From contig JAPEVF010000564.1 of assembly GCA_029747585.1 (NCBI GenBank), positions 1-30,153 on the forward strand: a stretch of 30,153 bases of DNA, read 5' to 3'. The notes beneath the pieces are model-generated. The model ran no database searches, was not told the origin of the DNA, and saw only the letters and a list, made by a program, of their open reading frames with translations. Each line of letters opens with the position of its first letter. Positions within the stretch are counted from its first letter, which is position 1. Source of the stretch: Pleurotus djamor (Eukaryota > Basidiomycota > Agaricomycetes > Agaricales > Pleurotaceae). The position numbers were made by a program, and so were the translations under genes. Positions 10,693 to 19,613 of this stretch are shown here, piece after piece.

Positions 10693-10983
10693 ATGACTAT
10701 CAATTCCCGAGGGGTATCCCTCTCGTCCTCGTTGGCTCAGAGCTCCGCCAGCGTACACGTCGCCAAGGAGATCAGTGGTTCTAACCCTCAACATGAGGGT
10801 CACACTGTGATATCTCTAATCCTCGACGACGAAGATAACCCACGCGACGACAAGAACCTCGCCACCATCATTACCGTATCAAGTGTCGTCTTCGTGCAAG
10901 CGATCATCGATAATTCAGCACGTAACGAGTACCTGGAGACGTGCGTTCACAATGGAAATATCATTGCAAGTCAAGGCCGTTGA
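10693..10983 (+). CDS. Hypothetical protein, 96 residues
   Basis: The open frame from ATG 10693 has clear C/G third-position bias and contains TVISLILDDEDNPRDD and a short hydrophobic stretch (LATIITVSSVVFVQAIID). An acceptor-like CTTCAG lies just upstream, so earlier exons are possible. Coding-like codons continue past the stop in another frame (MVLVVDTYFASEKLSLPGL, 11008-11064), so this may be one exon of a longer or broken gene. I do not recognise it. Confidence 0.35.
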   Translation: MTINSRGVSLSSSLAQSSASVHVAKEISGSNPQHEGHTVISLILDDEDNPRDDKNLATIITVSSVVFVQAIIDNSARNEYLETCVHNGNIIASQGR

Positions 10984-13047
10984 AGGGAGGAGCGGCTGCA
11001 AACGGAAATGGTCCTGGTCGTGGACACCTACTTCGCGTCGGAGAAGCTCAGCTTGCCTGGTCTTCGCTTTGGTATGTCGCTGAACCCACTTGGACATCTC
11101 TCGGAGTCCGAATCTTATACGCCGCACCTTCATAGTACGCATCGAACGCTGTATTCCTTTAACCATACGCCCCATCTGACGATGGAATCAGTGCTTGTAC
11201 ATGTACTTGGACATTTACCATTATCATATGTACGTGTTCATCCTCGGCGTGTCTTAGAGGCTGCTCGAATTCTTTGCCCAGACTTCGAAGGGTGTTAGAA
11301 GAATTTTAGACGGTATGTGTCGCTCGGGGACAATCAACCACCACTGCTTCTCAATGCCCCACGTCTAGCTCTTGTCGCGCAAATGAAGCTTTGGCTATCT
11401 GCGTACGCTCCGGAGGTAGGTCGTTGACGCGTTTCGTTGACTTATCATGAGTCTTACTCACGTTGACGATAGCAGGACTTATGAACTGAATGCAAATCGC
11501 TTTTCGTCGGCACCCTACTCTGTCTTCGTTATCCTTTAAGGAGCTGCACCTACTACGACCGTCCAAAGTATCTATGTTACCTTACTGATTCGACCTCTTA
11601 ATCAACTCCGAGCTCCTCCTTTGCTACGGAAAACCCTTGGCCTTGGCCTTGATCGACACGACTTCCTACAATTACGGAGTAGTGTTTGATGTGTGATACT
11701 CAGATGCATGAGTACAGCCGTGGACGGTCTGCGAGTTTGTATCGTCTGCGTCTTTCCCCAGACATTATGCCATCCGTCTATTGTCCGATGTATTGTCCCG
11801 GGCCATTGGGAAAGTGGAAGACACATCCGTCGCACTTCCCTTGGGTAGAGTGTACGCTCTTGGTACGCGTGCGATCCCCAGGTATATTCCAATGTTCGAC
11901 TTGGATACATCTGTGTGAATACTTATTCCTCTCGATAGCTGCATTTCCCCATATGCCAGGGCTAGGCTCAAGGCTTCATACCTCTCCAATGAGGCTTACA
12001 ACTATGGATCGGAGAGCTACAACCCCCATTTCATAGTGGATGGTTCAAGCCTTCTGCAGCGTAAGACAGAGATTTTCATCGCGAAGCAGCCCCTTTAATC
12101 CAGGTGCCCCTTTGGTATATCCCATCTACTCGTATTATGACGGTGTTCTCTTTGGTGGTCGTATACGTACATACTGGCGGTATGCCGTTTGAGTTGTTCA
12201 TGGCTAGCGCCGACAAGCGCTCAACAGAACGCTGACGGCCTCAACCACCATGTTCATAAACGACGCGTTATTCTCAAACTCATGAAGCCTGAGACGATCT
12301 CCTCGCTTTGAGGCTACGTGCTTGAATGGCGACCTTCATGCTCGGTTTGACATGGACAGGGTGAAAAGAAGTGTACCATGATGGTGTCCACATTGCAAGA
12401 ACCATACTGTCGACGCAATATATCCTACAATTGGGATTATAATCATATGTTGCAATTTTGATAGAGATTGTCATCGGTATCGGTATTGACCGAAACGCCA
12501 CATCGTTGCTCTGAAGAGATTAAACTCCCTTCGCTGCCTCGCGTAGCCTCACCCCGCTAACGAGTGGAGTTGAGCAAGTCTCGACTTGCAGTTAGACCCA
12601 CGATCATCCGTTTAAGGCAACTCATTGTGCATTTCGAGACCAGAACATTTGTGGTAACTTCTTGGTAACTTCTCTGGCCCAATGAGAGAAGCCAAATGCA
12701 CCAGCCTATCCACCATAATCTCTAATTTTGGGGTTAATCGGGGATGGTAAGCTCTAATTAGCCTCGCACCAGGGACTTTCCTAGCCTCGTTACCAGGCCG
12801 CTATGAGGTTGTCGATATAGGAAACCGTCGAGTTTCCTATTTCGACAACCTCATACAAAGGCCAGTCACAGGCCTAGGACTTTCCCTTTGGCACTTGATC
12901 TCCTTACGAGAAATTCGAAGTTCCCCCGCAGCCTCCAGGGGTGTTATTCACGTAACGGCCCAGATCGTGGTTCCACCGTTTCTAAATTTGCCCATCGATA
13001 TAAAGTATAAGACAGTGAGGTGAGTTCTCCACGGAAAATTTCCAGTG
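10984..13047. other. About 2 kb without a supported gene
   Basis: Short coding-like islands occur on the plus strand (LLLNAPRLALVAQMKLWLSA near 11345-11405, in frame with an earlier ORF but separated from it by TAG at 11296-11298; SDVLSRAIGKVEDTSVALPL near 11785-11845) but they do not link into a gene. The stretch may hold a heavily decayed gene. A direct repeat (GGTAACTTCTT / GGTAACTTCTC) lies near 12653-12675, and the hairpin listed below lies at 12802-12855. Confidence 0.4.
12802..12855. repeat. Long near-perfect hairpin, 24-base arms, 6-base loop
   Basis: The arm 12802-12825 (TATGAGGTTGTCGATATAGG then AAAC) is the reverse complement of 12832-12855 with a single mismatch; the loop is CGTCGA. 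GACTTTCC occurs as a direct repeat on both sides (near 12774 and 12879). It lies about 190 bases before the C2H2 start codon. It could be a small foldback element, a small-RNA precursor or a regulatory structure; the sequence alone does not decide. Confidence 0.75.
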
Positions 13048-14445
13048 ATGGCCTTTTGCTTTCCCCCTCAGCAGTCCTACTACCCTCAAGATGATCCCAC
13101 TGCATCAGTCCCGACGTCCTCCTACTGTGACTATACCTCAGACCCCTGGCATTATTCATACGACGTCGCACCAGAGATGANTTTTTTTCTTCTATTATGA
13201 TGCTACTAGGGCCGCCTCCCTCCACCAGTCGCTTGTAGAGCCCACTAGCAATCAATACGACCACCTAGGCAACGTTCACTGCGTCCCGGATATGATATCC
13301 GTAGTACAAAACCAAGGCCCAGAAATCACAGTTTTGAACGCGTCTACACGTCCAGAAATTTATGCAACAACTCATCCAGTCTCTCACGATGAGCCAGTGA
13401 TTCATGCCCCTAGTCCCCAGTTTCCAACCCCTTCAGCCATGGCCGCCTGGCTAGATGATGGAAACAAACCCTTTTTGCCTCCTCAAGCGGTTGACGCCGC
13501 TCCAAATCGCAGAGCTACCTCTTCACCGAAACCGAACACTGATACCAGGACCCGAGGGCGTCGGCACGATTGTGCAATGTGTCACAAGAGTTTTGACCGT
13601 GAGTTCAGGAAATCTCCTGCTCTTCTTCACGGAATTAACTGGTATTTCCCTACTAGGTCCTAGCACACTTCGGACGGTGAATATCTCTACGACGATGGCT
13701 CCTTGAAAGTCTATTTCTCAACGTTCATCCTTCTTCTAGCATCTTCTTGTCCACACTGGCGCGAAGCGTATGGCCATTTGCATCCGTTCTAGATAGCGTG
13801 GATGCTCATGTATTTCTAGCTTTCCAGTGCAACTATTGTCATCATCGCTTTGTTACATCTTCCAACCTGAAAAGGCATGCTTCCGGCGGCGCTTGCTCCG
13901 CCAAGCCGATTGGTGCAATCCCCTCCGAAACCTCCAAATCATCGCCAACTACGGCAACATCCCCTTCTTCGAAACATTCGCCTGCTGGTCCGGTCGCTAT
14001 GGCTGAAATCGATCAGGTCGTGGTAGAACCAGCGCCTCCGAAGCGCAAACGTCGACGAGCTACTGCTAGCTCCAACTCCCAGCCTTCCACCAGCGAACCA
14101 ATAGCGCAAGACGGAAGCACCGACAAACACGCTGCGCCAAAACCAAAACGTTCTCGGAGAGCCCCGTCTCCGTCCAAGTGGATCCCTCCTTCTCTCCTCA
14201 GCTACGACTTGCACTCCGACATAATGAAGGAATCCGTACTGGTCCCTCTCCCCCCTGTTTTGCCTTCAAGGGTGGAAGAGCGCAACTCCTTCCAGGAAAA
14301 CGACGAAAACCCGTACCATCCTTCTGGGTGGAAAAACAAGCTCCCTGGCCCTGGTCTCAAATTCGGGTCGAGAATGATGGACTCGAGGAATTTCAATGTC
14401 GCCGATCCTGGAGGCGTCATGTTGATGAGGCTCGCGTCGCAGTGA
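13048..14445 (+). CDS. C2H2 zinc-finger protein, probable transcription factor
   Basis: Exons 13048-13598, 13657-13676, 13740-13767 and 13820-14445 splice through 58-, 63- and 52-base GT...AG introns. The finger pair spans three introns: CAMCHKSFDR / PSTLRT / HLLVHTGAK / PFQCNYCHHRF, then TSSNLKRH. Finger 1 is C-x2-C-x12-H-x3-H with a TGxKPF-type linker. Finger 2 ends H-x5-C, a C2HC variant. Two basic clusters after the fingers (PPKRKRRR and KPKRSRR) look like nuclear localisation signals, and the flanks are Ser/Pro-rich, as usual for basidiomycete regulators. ATG 13048 (MAFCFPPQQSYYPQDD) is in frame with the rest only if the ambiguous base 13181, next to a run of seven T, is not real. Without it the protein has 407 residues and no stop. 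DNA binding is inferred from the fingers; targets are unknown. Confidence 0.8.
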
Positions 14446-14635
14446 ATTCACTATTGTTTTCCTCGGCTTCTTGCATTCTTTGATGTACCTAATAAGCAAC
14501 CGAGTTTGTACCAATGCCCTGTTGATCATCCCTTAAACCGCTCGGTGTGCTCCATAGGCAGGCGTGGTCCACTCCTGACAGCAGGAGACTCCTGTATCTC
14601 TCGGGCTTGGCTGAATACCTTCCTCGGAACGGACA

Positions 14636-14854
14636 TTGTGCCGGGATGCAACGCTTCGTATCGACGGACTTCTCAGATATCAAATCTTGGGTAAATTTCT
14701 GACAAAACGGCGCGATGTGGGCATACCTGTGCGAAGACTCCTGGTTAGAGATTGTACCATAAGCCAAGAGTTTATTGATATCCTCCGCGAGCTAGTTGAA
14801 GTCGATTGGGATGGAGCCTTCTTGCAGAAACCGAAAAACTCTTGGTCGTGGTAA
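14636..14854 (+). pseudogene. C-terminal relic of an F-box/LRR-type protein
   Basis: The segment DVGIPVRRLLVRDCTISQEF then RELVEVDWDG matches the C-terminal signature of large Agaricomycete F-box families (GLP...L.I..C..I...L..LVEVEWDG), also present at 26853-27301 in this window. Nothing upstream back to the zinc-finger stop looks like the rest of such a protein, so this is a fragment. Confidence 0.5.
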
Positions 14855-15126
14855 ATGCGGTATAACTGTGGCACGACCACGACGACACAAGTGCCAATGC
14901 TCTACCTACGTGCCCTTCTATGTCCCTGTCATACTTTGATGATGCCATCCCGAATCGATATACTTAGGCTTGATATTGAACGAGCGACATTGAGCAAGGA
15001 AGGATGCGAGAGCCCAGATAATGAAGCAGGTAACCAAAACTTGGATTGATAGGACACCCTGTTTGGTATTCAGTGTATGTTAGGGGAAGGTCCAACAACG
15101 AGGGTACAACTATAATCAAGGTATTC
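14855..15126. other. Short intergenic stretch
   Basis: It lies between a plus-strand relic and the 3' end of the minus-strand WD40 gene. Nothing recognisable is present. Confidence 0.4.
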
Positions 15127-16876
15127 CTACGTATCGTAGAGTCCATCCGAGTCACGCGGGGTGATACCCAGGTCAGCTAACACGTCACTTGTGGTGGGTA
15201 CAAACTCAAAATCGTCTCTGTCCATCAACTCGACGTCCGCTTCAGCATCCCAAAGACGAACGTTGGATACCCCATTGACATCCAGCCGCGACCCATCAGG
15301 GGAGAAGGCTAATGCCGTTACCATCCCACCGCCATTGAACGCCTGGAACCATTACCAAGTATCACTATTCCATAACTTGATATTTTCATCTCCACCACTC
15401 GTGAGGACCTGCCCATCTGGGCGGAATGCGAGGCTGGAAATACTGGGATCGCACAAGAAGTTGTGGAACAGAGTCATGAATTCGACGCTCTAGACTTTGA
15501 CGACATGGGGGTGGCCAGAGACGAGCCACTCTCCGGAAGGACTCTTCGTGAGTGCCGACGCATCTGAGGAGCGTTCCAGAATAAATGGTTGCTTGTCTTC
15601 GGACATGAGGTTCATCACCGATATTGAGGACTCAGCATTGATGAATGCGAGCTTGGTATGGTCCGCGAGGAAAGTGAGACATGACCTCACGGTTGTCGTG
15701 ACTTCGAAAGTGTCGGAGGCATCGGAAGCTTCCCACTCATCCCCAGAGCCGACTCTGTGCCAAAGGTCAATTTGACGCTGATCGCAGTTGGCATGGAGTA
15801 CATTGTCGTCGGAAAAGGAGAGGGACGCCTGGTCGTTAGCTTGCCCCTGCTCTGAGTTGTCCGTGGTTTCGGTAATTGGAGTCGTTTGGAGTTCGTCTGG
15901 GTCGAACTTGACATTGAGGATGCGTATAACGTCCTGACTAAACGCAGCCACAAGCGACCCATCTGGAGACGCCCTGGCATGAAGGCCAGGGAAAGACATG
16001 AACTTGTCCGGGAGTTGCTCAGAAGAGGTGTCTCAGAAGTAGATATACGTCTTGTTCTCCTCCGTATCCGAGATATTGAGGGTAACACCATAGGGAGACT
16101 TCGTGTTCGCGGGGAAGCACATGTCTACGACTAAGCTACGCGTAGACTGGGACTGGAGGAGTGCTATGAGGGAATGTGGTCAGTGGAAGATGTCTGAAGA
16201 TGATCATGATGTGATACATACGATTCCCAAACGATGCTTGCAATGTGGCTGGAAATTCATTCCGAAAAGTCCTTGCCCAGTCTTTGATTTGAGCACCTGT
16301 ATCAGCTCTTGTGATACATCATCGTATGTAAAACCGTGATGTATCTTTGACTTACCTGCCAAGTAGCTAGGTAATATATCAGCTCCCTTTCCGTTGCTGA
16401 TATATCCCATGGCACCGCGTGGCGACCACCCAGCGGGTATAACGCCACGACGCGGTCCTTTGATCGCGTGTGGCTCCCGACATATGTCTAGATGGGGACA
16501 AAGAAGTCGTGAGGATGAGGGAAGAGATTGGTAGAATGATACGCACCTCCAGGATGTACCACAGGTGAATATACCAAATTTCCTCCTGATTTTGCAAAAA
16601 CTTCACAGGCGTCGAGGAAGGGTAACATTGCTGTGGATCCAGCTTTGGCCAGCAGAGTACGTAGTCTGACGCCTACCAGTGTACAGATGCACCGCGCTCA
16701 GCAGCTCGCACTAGGGGAGTGTGTGAGTCCAATGTACATGGAAGAAAGCCAGCGATTTCAATGCTGGTTGGCGCGGTACGGGTGGCTCCAGACTCCAGAG
16801 TCCAAACTATGGCTAGCGGCTGCGGGGGACCATTGGAGTCGGTTGGGCTAGTCACTGCGGGAGATGTGCTGGTCAT
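15127..16876 (-). pseudogene. WD40-repeat protein with several in-frame stops
   Basis: WD40 blades are visible near the C-terminus: ISSLAFRPDGQVLTSGGDEN then IKLWNSD; MVTALAFSPDGSRL then NVRLWDAEADVEL; and a weaker one starting ASPDGSLVAAFSQDVIRIL. Upstream exons 16487-16356 and 16296-16222 join cleanly and encode an N-terminal region unlike WD40 (HAVPWDISATERELIYYLAT), preceded by FLQNQEEIWYIHLWYILE. The start is probably ATG 16876 (MTSTSPAVTSPTDSNGP). Lesions: TAG at about 16672 (or an intron there), a one-base misfit at the donor 16222/16221, TGA at 16035-16033 (YF*D), TAG at 15492-15490 (VV.V*S) and TAA at 15354-15352 (DTW*WF). A WD40 protein is normally a propeller scaffold for protein-protein contacts; no partner can be inferred. 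A transposon-like element ends 78 bases upstream of the start codon. Confidence 0.75.
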
Positions 16877-16953
16877 ATGCCTTGTGAACGAGAGTGATTG
16901 TAGGTGGGTGACAAGGCTTCAAAATCTGATGTACTTATGATGATAGTGGGTTA

Positions 16954-17216
16954 TGATGCACCAAGTGTGACAATAATAATTTTGCGCCGCGCCGGACTTT
17001 TGACGCCCGCGCCCCCGAAATCACAACTTTCCCCGCGCCCGGACACAAATTCATCGCGCGCGCGCACACTGTCTTAGAAAAATAGGAAAAATAGAGTAGA
17101 AATAGCTTGATTTCTAGTACTTCCCTTGTACCAAGTCCCTATGACGTTTAGGTACTCGAGTCATGATTCAAGCGGAGACTTTGTCACTGGGCGTCTAACC
17201 CCTTTGCCCCCTTTCT
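16954..17216 (+). repeat. Left terminal inverted repeat
   Basis: It pairs with 18461-18725. It contains GC-alternating tracts (CGCGCGCGCGC) and the inner end TAACCCCTTTGCCCCCTTTC. Confidence 0.85.
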
Positions 17217-17280
17217 CCCTGTCAACAGGGTTCACATGGTTATAAGTATCGACGAATGCAACTCATAAGGCTTTCTATCT

Positions 17281-17896
17281 CTACTCTAGTACTTCTTTTC
17301 ATTAAGCCCTGGGGAACGAGAACCGCCTTCGCCTTGGATATCAACGAGGTTGGCGGCATTTCGCGTCTGGTTACGCCACGGAGTCGATGGAGGTTAACTT
17401 GAAAGCCATTCGCAGGGTGTTTCAAGTCACCGCAGTGCTGATTCTTGAGTTACGGGAAGACCCTTGGGCTTGGAACCACACAGACACTGTTGCTGAATGA
17501 CTTTGGCAAGCTCGGTGTTGCGCATGGCCTGGAGGACACTGAAGAGGGCTTGGATCAGGGCCAAGAGAGGGGTTCGTATGAACATCAGGTCTTCTTGAAC
17601 GGATGGATGACTCGCGTGGGATAACTCGTGTGGTTTTTCTCGTTGTAAGTGAGAAACAATGGCGTTGAAAGTCAGAAGAAAAGGACGATTGCGTGGCAAG
17701 AGGAGGAAACACTCACAACGCACATCGAGAGTCCGTGTCAAGTAGCCCTTATCATGGTGGGTGCATGCCCCGTCCCCATCCTTCTCCCCTGCGATTTTGA
17801 TGAGCAGCGAAGCTCCACTTGTAGGTGACCAAACGATACACGCGAGTTTGAAGGGTTCACGCAGGAGGCGGATGGAAATGGTTCAAAGGGTGGTGG
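17281..17896 (-). CDS. Cargo gene inside the transposon, spliced, unrecognised
   Basis: Between the inverted repeats the minus strand has clear coding character with C/G third positions: ISIRLLREPFKLACIVWSPT then SGASLLIKIAGEKDGDGACT (about 17880-17745), a donor (GTGAGT at 17716), then IRTPLLALIQALFSVLQAMR and NTELAKVIQQQCLCG (about 17590-17480), a donor (GTGACT near 17427), and a last exon near 17363-17281 read either as NAANLVDIQGEGG or in the alternative frame. The start is not clear. No transposase motif (D, D, E/D) or zinc knuckle is visible. It resembles a piece of a host gene carried by a non-autonomous element, but it could be an element-encoded protein of unknown type. Confidence 0.42.
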
Positions 17897-18460
17897 GGAC
17901 GAGAAGGGAATCAAAATCTGTCGAGCAGGGGCGAAATGCGCGTTAATATGCAATCAAACAGGCGGCTTTGCGCTGGAGCCCACATAAAAATGTCTATGGG
18001 TGGTCTCAAGTACGCCAGCTGTTGTAGGAGGTTCGGAAGGGCGAGGAACGAGGAGGAGGGAGCAAGGGAGGAGAATGTCGATCGTAGAATCGATCGTGTT
18101 TACGTAAGTAATTGCTACCTTGACCTGAAATGCGCACGTGGCCATGTGGTGCCAAACTTTCGGCTCCTCCAGGAGAATCAGGTGGCTTGAGAAAGAGAAA
18201 TGTCTGCTTGTGTCCATCAGCGCAATTGGGCCATCTAAGACCTCAGAGGTTTAATGTACAGCAAAGGCAAAGGGGAAAAGGTGGAGCAATCATCACTTCG
18301 TGCCTATCAAAGATGAGAAATACAAAGACGCATATGATCTAGTAGAAGTAGAAGAGGGAAGACTTTTAAAATGAAGGGAAAGCTCACGGATCCCAACTCT
18401 GCGGAATGAGAGACGAAAAGATTCTGAACGACGGGATGTTGACGGGATGATGGAGTTATA

Positions 18461-18725
18461 AGAAAGGGGGAAAGGGGTTAGACGCCCAGCGGCAAAGTCT
18501 CCGCTTGAATCTTGACTCGAGTCCCTAAACATCATAGGGACTTGCTACAAGGGAAGTACTAGAAATATAGACCTATTTCTACTTTCTTTTCTCCGTTTTC
18601 TATGACAGAGTGCGCGCGCGCGTTGAAAATGTGTCCGGGCGCGGGGAAAGTTGTGTTTTCGGGGGGCGCGGGCGTCAAAAATTTCGGCGCGGCGCAAAAT
18701 TATTATTGTCACACTTGGTGCATCA
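18461..18725 (-). repeat. Right terminal inverted repeat
   Basis: Reverse complement of 16954-17216 with scattered substitutions and small indels. It ends CTTGGTGCATCA followed by TA. Confidence 0.85.
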
Positions 18726-18875
18726 TAAAAACCACCAACCTGCCCTGCCGCCGCCCACTAGACATGAATACAGCATAAATAACCGCGCGGTGTCAGTGAG
18801 TCCCAAGCTCCTCGACGCGCCTGGCCGTGCAGACCAACACACGAGGTATATATTTGTATTTCTTGAGATCCAATA

Positions 18876-19221
18876 CTATGCCTAAGGGGTAGTCCGGAGA
18901 TCACCCTTACTTCGGATTCTCACTCAAAGTGTACCTTCCTCCCAATCTTTACCCACCAAAATTTTATACTGGTGTCTCGTAGTCCAACCCTACGTACTCC
19001 AGGTGTCAGAACGACCGTAGGCTGGTTGGTTGTTAAGTTAACTTTTAAAGAAATTGTCACGCTTAGCCGAGCAGCCGGGGCGGAGTACAAAATTGAGTCG
19101 GTCAGCTTGCAGAGGCGTCCACCTTCCTCATGTGGCGTGGGTAATTGATCTCGAGAATTGTTGTGACCGACGTGTGACAATCCGAAGTGAGGGTGATCTC
19201 CGGACTACCCCCCAGGCATAG
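18876..19221. mobile_element. MITE, 346 bases, TA-flanked
   Basis: The terminal inverted repeats are about 50 bases long: CTATGCCTAAGGGGTAGTCC then GGAGATCACCC at 18876, and the reverse complement ending GGGTAGTCC...GGCATAG at 19221, with few mismatches. Both ends are flanked by TA (18874-18875 and 19222-19223). The interior has no gene. The size, termini and TA duplication fit a miniature inverted-repeat element. It lies 150 bases from the larger element and has different termini, so it is a separate family. Confidence 0.85.
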
Positions 19222-19613
19222 TATGTAATCAACTAACAATGATCTCCACCGACTATTTGCTCCAACTCTCGGGCTCGCGGNTCTACGNTTTTTTTTAATC
19301 CTGATAATCAATGTCAATTAACGCGGTAACGGTATGTTCTCCGGGAACATCATATCCTCAAAATTCTAAGAATCAGTAATGTCGGAATGACGTAGTTGGC
19401 ATCCCCATCAAGCTAGCTCACCCACACACATCGAAGTCTAGATCATCGTCGACGGCGCAAAGGCTGAGAATCAAGATACTGAATGGGAACCTCATTGGGG
19501 ATAATTCAAGAGGATGTATTGTGTTGGACGAGGCGATACATCACGGTAAGGCCAACTTGTATTCAAGACAAATATACATCACCTTTTTACTTGAGATACT
19601 CGCATATGATGTA
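19222..19613. other. Spacer with ambiguous bases
   Basis: No gene is visible. Ambiguous bases stand at 19281 and 19288, the second directly before a T run, which marks uncertain assembly. Confidence 0.5.

Larger units (their letters stand above)
16954..18725. mobile_element. Non-autonomous TIR DNA transposon, 1772 bases, long inverted termini
   Basis: The two ends are reverse complements over about 264 bases (outermost TGATGCACCAAGTGTGACAA, then AATAATTTTGCGCCGCGCC) and both ends are flanked by the dinucleotide TA (16952-16953 and 18726-18727), which fits a TA target duplication. The termini are imperfect (roughly 85-90% by eye), so the insertion is not brand new. TA duplication recalls Tc1/mariner, but I see no DDE transposase inside and such long termini are unusual for that group. 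The interior instead carries a minus-strand gene-like region. Confidence 0.85.

Noticed and set aside
14000..14260. Minus-strand Arg-rich ORFs over the zinc-finger exon
   Set aside because: They are mirror images of Ser/Pro/Lys-rich codons in the real gene.
16954..18725. Calling the large element a Tc1/mariner transposon
   Set aside because: Only the TA duplication fits. There is no DDE transposase, and 264-base termini are not typical.
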